33,953 nt of DNA from Thermoplasmatota archaeon (GCA_023379345.1 JAMCUV010000020.1:1-33953), one strand, 5' to 3'. Counted from the stretch's first letter, positions 24,069 through 33,025 are shown. A program made the numbers and translations. Notes: generated from the letters alone by a model not told the origin.

Positions 24069-25211
24069 CTACTGTCTTAGAAGTTCTCTGGCTATTATAA
24101 CTCTCTGGATCTGGTTTGTTCCTTCATAGATCTGGGTTATCTTTGCGTCCCTCATGTGCCGCTCTGCGTCCAGATCTGTTGTATACCCGTATCCGCCGAA
24201 CAGCTGAAGACAATCAGTTGTGATGCTCATTGCCGCATCAGATGCGAAGAGTTTGGCCTGTGATGAAATCTTCACTGCATTCTCATGCCTGTCCCACATC
24301 TCAGCTGCCTTGTATGTGAGAAGCCTGGCAGCATCCAGTTTCGTAGACATGTCAGCAAGCATGAACTGTATTCCCTGGAAATCCCCTATGGCTTGGCCAA
24401 ACTGTTTCCTCTGCCTGACGTAATCCACCGCCTCGTCAAGGGCAGCTTGGGCGATTCCCAGTGCCTGTGCCGCTATGCCTATTCGCCCGGAATCCAGGGT
24501 CTCCATTACAACCCTGAATCCCCTGTTAACCTCGCCCACAACATTCTCATCCGGGACGAAGACGTCCTGAAACTCCAGCTCCACTGTGCTGCTCCCGCGT
24601 ATGCCGAGTTTCTCTATGTCCCTGCTGACCCTGAATCCAGGTGAATCAGCGTCCACAACAAAGGTTGTTATGCCCTTGTGACCCTTGGAGGGGTCTGTGA
24701 CCGCATCCACAACAAAGAATTTCGCGATACGCCCGTTTGAGATGAACATCTTGCTTCCGTTGATGACATAGCCGTTGCCTTTCCTGACTGCAGAGGTCTT
24801 GATTGCGGCAGCGTCGCTTCCAGCATTTGCCTCCGTCAGCGCTAGACCTCCCACTGCGCCTGCAGCCACCTTCGTGAGATATCTCCTCTTCAGGTCATCG
24901 CTCCCGAACATGATGAGGGGATCGGCAAAAAGTGTCAGTGCACCATCCAGTACAAGTGCAGTGCTGGGGCATGCCATTGAAAGCTCTTCTATGACTCTCA
25001 CAAGAAAACTGAAGCTGAGTCCTGCTCCGCCGTATTCCTTGGGTATATAGCTTGAGAAGAGCCCCAGTTCATTCATCCTGTCTATGATTTTCTGCGGGAC
25101 TGACTTGGTCCTGTCTATCTCTCTTGCAAGAGGCTTGACCTCTTTCTGGGCAAATTGCCTTACATACTTCAGAACTTCATTTTCGTCCTGCGTTATGGTG
25201 GCTTCAATCAT
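24069..25211 (-). CDS. acyl-CoA dehydrogenase
   Basis: A flavin enzyme that introduces the alpha-beta double bond in acyl-CoA, with electrons normally passed to ETF. The 380-residue protein has both family signatures: ALTEANAGSDAAAIKTSA in the middle domain, and QLFGGYGYT with the catalytic base Glu363 (QIYEGTNQIQR) at the C-terminus. It most resembles the short/branched-chain class. A substrate cannot be fixed from sequence alone. Its own promoter lies about 25 nt upstream of the ATG. The crotonase at 8960-9697 could act on its product. Confidence 0.94.
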   Translation of the reverse strand: MIEATITQDENEVLKYVRQFAQKEVKPLAREIDRTKSVPQKIIDRMNELGLFSSYIPKEYGGAGLSFSFLVRVIEELSMACPSTALVLDGALTLFADPLIMFGSDDLKRRYLTKVAAGAVGGLALTEANAGSDAAAIKTSAVRKGNGYVINGSKMFISNGRIAKFFVVDAVTDPSKGHKGITTFVVDADSPGFRVSRDIEKLGIRGSSTVELEFQDVFVPDENVVGEVNRGFRVVMETLDSGRIGIAAQALGIAQAALDEAVDYVRQRKQFGQAIGDFQGIQFMLADMSTKLDAARLLTYKAAEMWDRHENAVKISSQAKLFASDAAMSITTDCLQLFGGYGYTTDLDAERHMRDAKITQIYEGTNQIQRVIIARELLRQ

Positions 25212-25225
25212 GAGACTGGGATGGG

Positions 25226-25241
25226 TATAAAAATAATAAAT
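25226..25241 (-). promoter_or_regulatory. TATA box of acyl-CoA dehydrogenase-DUF72
   Basis: On the minus strand TTTATTATTTTTATA runs toward the ATG at 25211 and is centred about 22-26 nt upstream, predicting a leaderless transcript. Confidence 0.5.
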
Positions 25242-25271
25242 TGTCTGTTGTGAAGAGGGGTTGGATTACAG

Positions 25272-25844
25272 TTAAACTGTAAGTTCGCTCTTCAATTGCT
25301 GCAGCAATAACCCAGATATCTTTCCGGCCTCGGAATAGCCCGGCTTCCTTGTCTCGATATAGACGTTCTCGGCTGACCTGAACTGATCCGCAAGAGCCCT
25401 GTTGAAGTGGAATTTCAGGTACTGAAGAGTGGATTCCAGGACTTCTGTCGATCGCCCCTCCTCCGGGGTGGCCTTAAGTTCGTGCCCGTCAAATGAGAGA
25501 TAAACAGTATTCTCAATGCCCGTCAGCCTGGGCATCTCAGCCACCATCTGCCTTTCATCCCTGAACTCTATGAACATCGATACACTGAATGTATCAGGCC
25601 GGGGAAGCAGATCACTATATACCTCTATGAGCCTCCTTATTTCCTCAGGGTCCTTGACCTTCTCTATGAAAACCATTTCATTGATCTGGTTCATCACTGT
25701 GTCTCTTGATTCAAAGAGAAAGCTGAAGGTCTTCGTCTCCACTCTTCTGGTCTTCTTGATTTCAATGATCTTTCTTGTGATTTCGTCCCGCTGCTTCTCA
25801 AAATTTTCGGGAGGAATTATCTCCTCCGATCTTATCTCCTGCAT
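25272..25844 (-). CDS. DUF3501 family protein
   Basis: A 190-residue soluble protein. The pattern KIIEIKKTRRVETKTFSFLFE, then TVMNQINEMVFIEKV and DLLPRPDTFSVSMFIEF, matches DUF3501 as I know it. That family of unknown function is often encoded next to rubrerythrin, which is the case here (11 bases upstream, same strand). The two probably form a peroxide or iron-related unit. The Fe-S oxidoreductase that often completes such clusters is not in the window. Confidence 0.8.
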   Translation of the reverse strand: MQEIRSEEIIPPENFEKQRDEITRKIIEIKKTRRVETKTFSFLFESRDTVMNQINEMVFIEKVKDPEEIRRLIEVYSDLLPRPDTFSVSMFIEFRDERQMVAEMPRLTGIENTVYLSFDGHELKATPEEGRSTEVLESTLQYLKFHFNRALADQFRSAENVYIETRKPGYSEAGKISGLLLQQLKSELTV

Positions 25845-25855
25845 ATGAGCCCACC

Positions 25856-26275
25856 TTACTTGGGCAGCTTAGCCAGAGTGTCTTCGTATTTCTTTGCGTG
25901 TGATTTTTCTGCCTTTGAAAGTATCTCAAACCAGTGTGCTATGTCGTCAAACTGCTCGTCCCTAGCAACCTTTGCGAACCCGGGGTACATCTGGCTGTAC
26001 TCGTATGTTTCCCCAGCAATTGCTGATTTCAGGTTCTGTTCTGTTGTTCCTATGGGCTCACCCGTGACAGGGTCCCCGACCTGTGCAAGATATTTGAGAT
26101 GGCCGAATGCATGTGCAGTTTCTCCATCGGCTGTTGACCTGAATATGGATGCAACCTCCTGGTATCCTTCCTCGTCTGCCTTCTGCGCGAAATAGAGATA
26201 GCGCCTGTTGGCCTGGCTCTCACCGGCAAAACCGGCTTTCAGATTTTCCAGCGTCTTACTGTTTTTTAGTTCCAT
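25856..26275 (-). CDS. rubrerythrin (diiron peroxidase without rubredoxin domain)
   Basis: A 139-residue four-helix ferritin-like protein that reduces peroxide at a diiron site. The ligands can be assigned: Glu19, Glu52 and His55 (GETAHAFGH), Glu89 and Glu92 (GETYEYSQMYPGF), and Glu123 and His126 (EKSHAKKYE). The C-terminal rubredoxin domain of classical rubrerythrins is absent, so another protein must supply electrons (sulerythrin-like form). The ATG is preceded by GGTG and a TATA box. DUF3501 follows in the same operon. Confidence 0.93.
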   Translation of the reverse strand: MELKNSKTLENLKAGFAGESQANRRYLYFAQKADEEGYQEVASIFRSTADGETAHAFGHLKYLAQVGDPVTGEPIGTTEQNLKSAIAGETYEYSQMYPGFAKVARDEQFDDIAHWFEILSKAEKSHAKKYEDTLAKLPK

Positions 26276-26303
26276 TTTGACACCTAACGTTTATCTGTCC
26301 ACG

Positions 26304-26312
26304 ATATATTAA
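26304..26312 (-). promoter_or_regulatory. TATA box of rubrerythrin-DUF3501
   Basis: The minus-strand box TTAATATAT predicts initiation near 26282, six or seven bases before the ATG at 26275. AGGTG lies in that very short leader. Confidence 0.5.
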
Positions 26313-26340
26313 CTTTATGATAGTTATTCTCAGTTAATAA

Positions 26341-27498
26341 TTATAAAAATTTACCATACCGTGAAGCAACTGCGTAGACTGCCACAGCCCCTGGAATCTC
26401 AGCTTCACCAGTATCAAGGCTGAAATTTTCACCTGCAATGCTTATCTTTAGAGGACGCTGGATGTCCACCCTTGCTGACCGACTGTTGAAACCTGTATAG
26501 ATGGCATCTCGGAGCGGATCAAATGAATCAAACCCATCAACGGGTATATGCTTCACGATGAATCCAGTTTTTCCATGAAGGCTTCCTGGAGTCCTTATGA
26601 GCCTGTGCACGTCGGTGGTCACCGGCTCATCAATTTCACATGCAATGCTGTCCCTGACCTTGCTGATGATGTGCGTGAGTATCTTCTCGTCGTTGGCATC
26701 CATGTGCCTGTACTTCTCGCTCCCGGGCTTCAGGAACAGATCGCGCTTCTTCACCGGCACGCCGGAGCCGATCTGTTTGGATAGATTGCGGATGTAGGCT
26801 TCGGCGCTTCTCCTGTTTCCAAGCACGCTGGATAGTGCCTGGCTGCTGGATTCGTCTGCAACTTCAGCAAGAAATTCAACAAAGAGCCTGTCCACGTCGG
26901 ATTTCCATCCACCCATGACAGCAGAGGCTTCCTGCATTGACCTGCGGACGTCATAAGTGCTGAATCCCTCACCCCGTATGTAATTTGCAATCTCACGGCG
27001 GGAGTCCGATCCAAGAGAGTAGATGGAATCTTCCACAACGTGGACATGATAACCTCTTCCGCCGGAAAAAAATATCTTCAGGTCCTTCTCCTGAAATCCA
27101 AGATCATCCATCAGGAAGCGAAAAATGAGACGGTGTGTGTGCTTCTTGACCTCTGAAAGAATTTCGGTATAACTCATCTTTTCTGCACCCGGAATATGGT
27201 CTGCATCCAGATCAAATATGAGTTCGGCACCAAGCCATTCCTTGTCCTTCATGACCTTTTCTTCCGGCTTCCTGTAATATGCGGTGGAATAATATGTGTG
27301 GCGCGGAACAATGCGCCTCATCATATCAGTCAGGGAGGTGAGGTTCAGCACTGCCCTGTGCCTTACCATGGTTCCAAAAAATGGGATGAAACCGATTTCC
27401 CTTGCAGAGACTATGTCAATGAGATCAGCCTTCCAGTTCCTGTAATAGTCATGAAAATATTCACGCAGCACATTTTCTGAAGTGTCTGTCTCAGGCAA
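26341..27498 (-). CDS. priS: DNA primase small (catalytic) subunit PriS
   Basis: The catalytic subunit of archaeal-eukaryotic primase, which makes primers at replication forks. The metal-binding motif is LIFDLDADH (Asp96 and Asp98), the nucleotide-binding motif is FSGGRGYHVHV (from about 144), and the late motif is VHRLIRTPGSLHGKTG. The zinc-binding Cys/His cluster usually lying between the first two is missing: IPGAEKMSYTEILSE stands there, with no cysteine. The frame is open to 27561 and has an ATG at 27537. The TATA box at 27516-27527 would put initiation near 27495, so I prefer TTG 27498, with GTG 27471 as the alternative. priL is not in the window. Confidence 0.9.
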   Translation of the reverse strand: MPETDTSENVLREYFHDYYRNWKADLIDIVSAREIGFIPFFGTMVRHRAVLNLTSLTDMMRRIVPRHTYYSTAYYRKPEEKVMKDKEWLGAELIFDLDADHIPGAEKMSYTEILSEVKKHTHRLIFRFLMDDLGFQEKDLKIFFSGGRGYHVHVVEDSIYSLGSDSRREIANYIRGEGFSTYDVRRSMQEASAVMGGWKSDVDRLFVEFLAEVADESSSQALSSVLGNRRSAEAYIRNLSKQIGSGVPVKKRDLFLKPGSEKYRHMDANDEKILTHIISKVRDSIACEIDEPVTTDVHRLIRTPGSLHGKTGFIVKHIPVDGFDSFDPLRDAIYTGFNSRSARVDIQRPLKISIAGENFSLDTGEAEIPGAVAVYAVASRYGKFL

Positions 27499-27515
27499 CG
27501 CCTGCCCATGACATG

Positions 27516-27527
27516 ATATATTAATAT
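27516..27527. promoter_or_regulatory. palindromic TATA box shared by priS and the S53 protease gene
   Basis: ATATATTAATAT contains the palindrome ATATTAATAT. It is centred 28 nt upstream of the protease ATG at 27551 on the plus strand. On the minus strand it is about 24 nt upstream of the priS TTG at 27498. It can therefore serve both directions, giving leaderless transcripts each way. Confidence 0.55.
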
Positions 27528-27550
27528 GATTTACCATTGAGTTGAGGCAG

Positions 27551-30500
27551 ATGCCTTTCAATAAGTTCTACGCGATACTTGCAGTTCTGCTCATGGCAGC
27601 ACCCATGGCGGCATTAATTCCTATGTGGCAGCCATATTCCGCACACAGCAACATAGAAGCAGGCATCATCCATTCTGGAGAGAATGTGACGCAGAGTAAT
27701 GAACAATACTATATTGCCTATTTCCCCGGAACATATTCAGGAATGATCACCACTGAACTGGGCTTGCTGGGAGTGAGCTATGCAAGTTCAGGAGGCTTCA
27801 TGAACATATATCCTAATGAGGCGCAGCTGGCGTATGTGTCAAATATCCTGAAAATCGCCAGCAAGGACTTCGGCATTCAATATGCCCTGATCAACGGCAC
27901 CGTAACTTCCACCCCTTATGATGTCGTGTCGCAGGTGACCCCGGACCTTGTCATTCCCTATGCTTTTGTGCCCTCCCAGATCGCAAGCGCATACAACTTC
28001 ACCTGGGAATACAGGTCAGGATATACCGGTTCAGGAATAACAATAGGAATAGTGGATGCATATGGCGACCCCAATCTGGCCTATGATCTCAAGGCATTTG
28101 ATGAGTTGAATGGCCTTCCGCCTGCGAATCTGAGCGTTGCTTATCCAGAGGGGCAGCCAGGGAATGGGACGTACAATGCATCATGGGCACTGGAGACTGC
28201 GACGGATGTTGAATGGGCACATGCCATGGCCCCAAATGCCACAATACTACTCTACATTGCCCCTTCAGCCATCACCCAAACGCTTCAGTTTGCCGTCAGC
28301 GACATGGTCGACAGCAGTTCCGTGAATATTATTTCCCTGAGTTGGGGCAATCCCGAGATCCAGTTAACACAGCGTGAAATTGGAGTTTATTCACAGATAT
28401 ACAGGGAAGCTTACCTGAAGGGGATAACCGTTGTTGCCGCAACGGGGGACTCCGGATCAGATTATTATGGTGCGAATGGGACTGGCATACCAACTGTGAA
28501 TTTTCCATCCTCAGATCCATATGTTACCGCTGTGGGAGGCACTTCACTGAGCCTCTTTGATGGAAAATACTCCCAGACTGCATGGGGCGGACTCTACGAA
28601 GGGCAGAGTTTCGGAAGCGGAGGAGGGTACAGCAGGTTCTTTTCAACACCCTACTGGCAGTCTGCGCCTGGCTTCAACAGCACTGAAAGGGGGACCCCTG
28701 ACGTCTCGCTGGACGCAAACCAGTACACAGGAATGATAGTTGTTGTCAGGGGCAAACAGTATGAGGCGGGCGGTACAAGCATTGCCACCCCAATCTGGGC
28801 AGCTGCAGCAGCCATAATGGATCAGGCCACCCACAGGAACCTGGGCTTCCTGAATCCACTTCTGTATCAGATTTCAAGGACCCCATTATACAATTCATCA
28901 TTTGAACAGATAAGGACAGGAACCAATGGCGCATACAGTGCAGCACCGGGATGGAATCCTGTTACCGGATTGGGGACGCCAAGCGTTTCGGGACTGGTGA
29001 ACGCCACTGAAAAGATAACTGCCGGATTCGGCGGGCAGGTTCTTCTCCAGGGAAATGCCACGTATGCCAGCAGCGTATATTCAGTCCTGAATCTTTCCGT
29101 AAACACCTCAAACATGAAGTCGAACGGAAGTGGTTTCTATTATGTTGGGCTGTATAACAGTCCAGCCAATTATATTGAATTTGGCGTAAACGTTTCGGCG
29201 TCTGCCGCCAATTATATGATGAGGATAGGACAGTCCGGTTATGTCAGGACATTTTACGGCCCCCAGATTTCAGGATCATGGGGGCCATTGCACTACATCT
29301 CGAACCTGTCGCTCACCTACAAAAATGGGTGGATATCAGCAACATCCAATAGTTCAAGAGAAATCAGCGTCCCTGCGCCGGTATTTCTCAACTATGCTGG
29401 CAACTCAACCCCGGTGGCCGGAGGAGTAAGCATTGGTTCTTACGACAATCTAACTGATCTTGGGAATTTCACTTTCAGCAGCCTGACCGGGGTTTACAAT
29501 GGCACTCAATTGAATTCCTCAGGTATGTATTTCCAGAGGTTTTCAGGAATTGACATTCCCGGCTATTCATCACTGAATGCTGCAATAAACGGGACAGAAG
29601 TTGAATTTTCCCGGTATATCAAGAGCAGTCCCCCGGCAATCTCCTATGGTCCGCCGGCACCTCTGATTTCATATATGCTTAATTTCAGCTTGCCGGTGCA
29701 CGGGTCGTTCCACCTTTCCAACTACACAGGATCCGTTGAATGGAAGGTCAACGGAACGTCCATTGCTGGTAACACATATTCATTCCCTGCGACGGGGTAT
29801 TACAACATCACGGCCTCAGAATATGTGGACAGGAGCAGGGTGAATGAGACACGCATAATTTACATACCTGACATGGTGATCCAGAACGTGAGCGTCCACT
29901 CTGATGTGTCCCATGACCTGAACCCTCCGTCGTCTATCGTTGTGGATTATTTCTCCAGATATGCTGTCAGGAATACATCAGCAATACCGGTGGTTTCGGG
30001 CACGAATGATTTCGCAGTTTCGTCTACAGGATTCCGCACTGAATCCCTGAGCAACAAATCGTCCGGGAACCTCACCATAGAGCTTCATGCACTGCCAGTG
30101 CCAGTTTCCGCTTTCTTATTCCAGGGCAATGCGACTGTGACGATCCAGAACGTTACTGTGGCAGGTGAGAACGGGACATTTTCCGGAACAACAATGCCGG
30201 GTGTCGTGTGGATCAACGCCACCGCCCCTGGTTTTATTCCATTGAACCTGTCAACCATCATAATGCCGGGAACTTCATACCGCACGCAGATATTGCTTCA
30301 GCCTGAATCCAGCAGCATGGTTCTCATACAGGGCACGGTGAATGACGCGGTTTATGCCTTCCCTGTGGCTGGGGCCGTCGTATCTGTGTCAAACCAGTCA
30401 TATTCTTACACGAATTCCACCGGATACTATCGACTTTACGAGGGTTCAGGCACCCTCAATATATCAGCGTCCGCGAATCTCTATGAATCCCAGTACAAGC

Positions 30501-30964
30501 ACCTTGTTCTGAAATTTGCCCCACTTGACCTCAACTTCTCCTTGAAACCTCTGGACATAAACATCAGCTCCATGCCTTTCATAACAATAACCAGGTATTT
30601 CCCGCTGTTCTTCTTCATGGGAGTTGTCACCTGGTCAGGCTACAGCGGAAAGATCTTCTCTGAATATCAGCTCTACGTTTCCCAGAATGCAGGCTTCTTC
30701 AATCCAAGGGTTATCACCTTCACATCACCATCAAGCACATCCACCGTGATCTCCGGCATATATCCCGGGCACACTTACTACGCAACAATAGTGCTGAGGC
30801 TCTCCGATGGGGAGGTCTATCAGTCTTCGGTGGTTAAGATAACTTACTCAAATCCCGTATATCTGGGAATGAACATTGCCATAGTGGGAGGCATTGCAAT
30901 CTATCTGGCTTTCATGGGCGCATATTTAAGGAGGAGATGGAAAAAGACGCCTGTTTATCCCTAA
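27551..30964 (+). CDS. large surface-anchored S53 (sedolisin/kumamolisin-like) acid protease
   Basis: A 1137-residue exported serine-carboxyl endopeptidase for acidic conditions. A signal peptide or anchor covers about residues 5-26. A short prodomain extends to about 140, ending VPSQIASAYN. The catalytic domain (about 145-480) has Glu215 and Asp219 (LETATDVEW), Asp300 (ATGDSGS) and Ser410 (GGTSIATP), with sedolisin spacing. The calcium loop TGTNGAYSAAPGWNPVTGLG is recognisable, but Gln453 and Asn469 replace its two aspartates. A long beta-rich, sequon-rich stalk follows. It includes a carboxypeptidase-regulatory-like module (about 925-995) and a fibronectin-like segment. The protein ends with one membrane helix and a basic RRRWKK tail. 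I count about 40 N-x-S/T sites. It shares a promoter region with priS and overlaps porB by four bases. Confidence 0.92.
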   Translation: MPFNKFYAILAVLLMAAPMAALIPMWQPYSAHSNIEAGIIHSGENVTQSNEQYYIAYFPGTYSGMITTELGLLGVSYASSGGFMNIYPNEAQLAYVSNILKIASKDFGIQYALINGTVTSTPYDVVSQVTPDLVIPYAFVPSQIASAYNFTWEYRSGYTGSGITIGIVDAYGDPNLAYDLKAFDELNGLPPANLSVAYPEGQPGNGTYNASWALETATDVEWAHAMAPNATILLYIAPSAITQTLQFAVSDMVDSSSVNIISLSWGNPEIQLTQREIGVYSQIYREAYLKGITVVAATGDSGSDYYGANGTGIPTVNFPSSDPYVTAVGGTSLSLFDGKYSQTAWGGLYEGQSFGSGGGYSRFFSTPYWQSAPGFNSTERGTPDVSLDANQYTGMIVVVRGKQYEAGGTSIATPIWAAAAAIMDQATHRNLGFLNPLLYQISRTPLYNSSFEQIRTGTNGAYSAAPGWNPVTGLGTPSVSGLVNATEKITAGFGGQVLLQGNATYASSVYSVLNLSVNTSNMKSNGSGFYYVGLYNSPANYIEFGVNVSASAANYMMRIGQSGYVRTFYGPQISGSWGPLHYISNLSLTYKNGWISATSNSSREISVPAPVFLNYAGNSTPVAGGVSIGSYDNLTDLGNFTFSSLTGVYNGTQLNSSGMYFQRFSGIDIPGYSSLNAAINGTEVEFSRYIKSSPPAISYGPPAPLISYMLNFSLPVHGSFHLSNYTGSVEWKVNGTSIAGNTYSFPATGYYNITASEYVDRSRVNETRIIYIPDMVIQNVSVHSDVSHDLNPPSSIVVDYFSRYAVRNTSAIPVVSGTNDFAVSSTGFRTESLSNKSSGNLTIELHALPVPVSAFLFQGNATVTIQNVTVAGENGTFSGTTMPGVVWINATAPGFIPLNLSTIIMPGTSYRTQILLQPESSSMVLIQGTVNDAVYAFPVAGAVVSVSNQSYSYTNSTGYYRLYEGSGTLNISASANLYESQYKHLVLKFAPLDLNFSLKPLDINISSMPFITITRYFPLFFFMGVVTWSGYSGKIFSEYQLYVSQNAGFFNPRVITFTSPSSTSTVISGIYPGHTYYATIVLRLSDGEVYQSSVVKITYSNPVYLGMNIAIVGGIAIYLAFMGAYLRRRWKKTPVYP

Positions 30965-31842
30965 TGCGTCTCTTTTTCCAGAAGGCCCTCCCATCTTCTG
31001 TCAACTTCTTCCTGCAAAATACTGATTTCATCCTCGTCCATATGCGAAAATCTCTTCTGGGACTGGACATATTCCTTGACAGAAACAGGCTTGCTGGGTC
31101 TGGTGAGCCTGAACGTGCCCATTGAGTACTCATACAGCGGGAACATCCTTGACTGCACAGCCATCCGCGACACCTCGATGGTTTTCTCGGGAGGGTAGTA
31201 CCAGCCTGTGGGGCATGGCGCGAGGATCTGGATGAACTTCGGGCCGTTGGTCTTCTTGGCATTCTGCACCTTCCGGATGAGGTCTTCAGGATATGCTATG
31301 GTGGCTGTTGCCACATATGGAACTCCCTGGGCCATCATTATATCCGCCACAACCTTCTTCTGCTGCTTCTTGAAATTTCTATCCAGACCAACTGGAGTGG
31401 TTGTGGTTTCAGCACCGTAGGGCGTGCTTCCGGATCTCTGGACACCTGTGTTCATGTAGCCCTCATTGTCGTACATGATGTAGAACACGTTGTGTCCCCG
31501 TTCCATGGCTCCCGATAGTGACTGGAGACCTATGTCTGCTGTCCCTCCGTCACCGGCAAACCCAACAACGTTGTAATCGCTGTCGCCCCTTATATCCAGT
31601 GCCTCTCTCAGACCACTTATTGAAGCGCCTGTGGCTGCAAATGGAGTGTAAACCATTGGTATGTCCAGTGTCCTGTTTGGCATGGCACCGGGAATCACCG
31701 CCCAGCATGAGGCAGGCACTGAGACCACGGTCTTCTTGCCAAGCGCCTTCAGAACATATCTCATTGCCAGTGTTGCACCGCATCCCTGGCAGGCTGTGTG
31801 CCCAGGTTCCATAAGTTCCTGTTCGGGAATGGATGTGGGCAT
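30961..31842 (-). CDS. porB: 2-oxoacid:ferredoxin oxidoreductase beta subunit (PorB type)
   Basis: The thiamine-diphosphate and [4Fe-4S] subunit of pyruvate (or related 2-oxoacid):ferredoxin oxidoreductase. The cluster ligands appear to be Cys18, Cys21, Cys46 and Cys210 (HTACQGCG, PASCW, APCPTGW). The ThDP motif runs from AGDGGTADIG to YDNEGYMNTG. Length is 293 residues. The ATG at 31842 is favoured over the GTG at 31845 by GGGGTGATC five bases upstream. The four-subunit arrangement resembles pyruvate enzymes, but the substrate is not proven. Confidence 0.92.
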   Translation of the reverse strand: MPTSIPEQELMEPGHTACQGCGATLAMRYVLKALGKKTVVSVPASCWAVIPGAMPNRTLDIPMVYTPFAATGASISGLREALDIRGDSDYNVVGFAGDGGTADIGLQSLSGAMERGHNVFYIMYDNEGYMNTGVQRSGSTPYGAETTTTPVGLDRNFKKQQKKVVADIMMAQGVPYVATATIAYPEDLIRKVQNAKKTNGPKFIQILAPCPTGWYYPPEKTIEVSRMAVQSRMFPLYEYSMGTFRLTRPSKPVSVKEYVQSQKRFSHMDEDEISILQEEVDRRWEGLLEKETH

Positions 31843-33020
31843 CACTGATCACCCCTTGTGTTTATGAAAACAGTACCTTCCTTCCCTGCCGCCATCATGT
31901 CTATCATCCCCTCTATGTCATCCTCCTTCACATCACGGCCCCCAATGCCGGCAACGAACCCTGTTACGGGTATGTCTGATCTGCCGTAAAGTGCTGCCTT
32001 GATCTCATTGAACATGGTCCCTCCGGATCCAAATGACACTGATCTGTCGATCACGCCTATGTGGGCAGCATCCTTTGTGGCACGCACAATATCCTCGGCA
32101 GGGAATGGCCTGAAATACCTTATCCTGATTATTCCCACCTTCCTGCCATCGGCCCTCATCTTCCCTGCAACATATTTAGCGGTTGATGCAACTGTCCCTG
32201 ATGCTACAAGTAAGTACTCCGCACCGTCAGTCATGTATTCCTCAATCAATCCTCCGTAGTCACGGCCGAAGATCTCGGAGAATTCCCCTGTCACCTTCTT
32301 GATGGTGTTGGCAGATTGCCACATGCTCTCCATCATATCCTTTTTCAGTTCCATGAAGGGACCGTCAGGTGTGGAATATGATCCGTAGCCCATGGGGCGA
32401 TCCGAATCAACCTTGAAATCCAGGTGGAATTCGGGAAGGAATTCGTCAACAAGCTCCTGGTCCGGTATCACAACCTGCTCCGAAGTGTGCGACAGTATGA
32501 AGGCGTCCTCCATGCTCATGAAGGGGAGCATCACACCTGAATCCTCTGCAATCCGGTAACCCATTATGAGCGTGTCCATGGCCTCCTGATTTGATTCACT
32601 GTAGACCTGAATCCATCCAGTGTCCTTCTGGTTCATGCTGTCGGACTGGTCGGACCATATATTCCATGGGGGGCCAATGGCCCTGTTGACCACGCTCATG
32701 ACAATTGGAAGGCGCTGGCCCGCAACCCAGTGCAGCATCTCATGCATGTAGAGAAGACCCTGTGAGCTTGTTGCAGTGTAAGACCTCACGCCGGCAATTT
32801 CACTTGCAAATACAGCGGCCATTGCACTGTGTTCACTTTCCACCTCAACATACCTGGCGCTGATCTCCCTGTTTGCCACCATTTCCGCCAGTTTTTCCAC
32901 AATTGTGGTCTGCGGTGTGATGGGGTATGCTGAGATGAAGCCCACCTTTGACAGGCGAACGCCCTCTGCAACAGCCTCATTGCCGGTCATTATTGATGTC
33001 TTTGATCCTATTTCCCTCAT
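31842..33020 (-). CDS. porA: 2-oxoacid:ferredoxin oxidoreductase alpha subunit
   Basis: The 392-residue alpha subunit with the pyrimidine-binding domain of the enzyme. It begins TGNEAVAEGVRLSKV and has the family pattern AYPITPQTTIVEKLAE and YVEVESEHSAMAAVFA, then SSQGLLYMHE. An ATG at 33029 overlaps the porD stop as ATGA. However, GAGGAGG ends immediately before it and stands about ten bases before the second ATG at 33020, which I chose. It is cotranscribed with porG and porD upstream and porB downstream. Confidence 0.93.
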   Translation of the reverse strand: MREIGSKTSIMTGNEAVAEGVRLSKVGFISAYPITPQTTIVEKLAEMVANREISARYVEVESEHSAMAAVFASEIAGVRSYTATSSQGLLYMHEMLHWVAGQRLPIVMSVVNRAIGPPWNIWSDQSDSMNQKDTGWIQVYSESNQEAMDTLIMGYRIAEDSGVMLPFMSMEDAFILSHTSEQVVIPDQELVDEFLPEFHLDFKVDSDRPMGYGSYSTPDGPFMELKKDMMESMWQSANTIKKVTGEFSEIFGRDYGGLIEEYMTDGAEYLLVASGTVASTAKYVAGKMRADGRKVGIIRIRYFRPFPAEDIVRATKDAAHIGVIDRSVSFGSGGTMFNEIKAALYGRSDIPVTGFVAGIGGRDVKEDDIEGMIDMMAAGKEGTVFINTRGDQ

Positions 33021-33025
33021 TCCAG

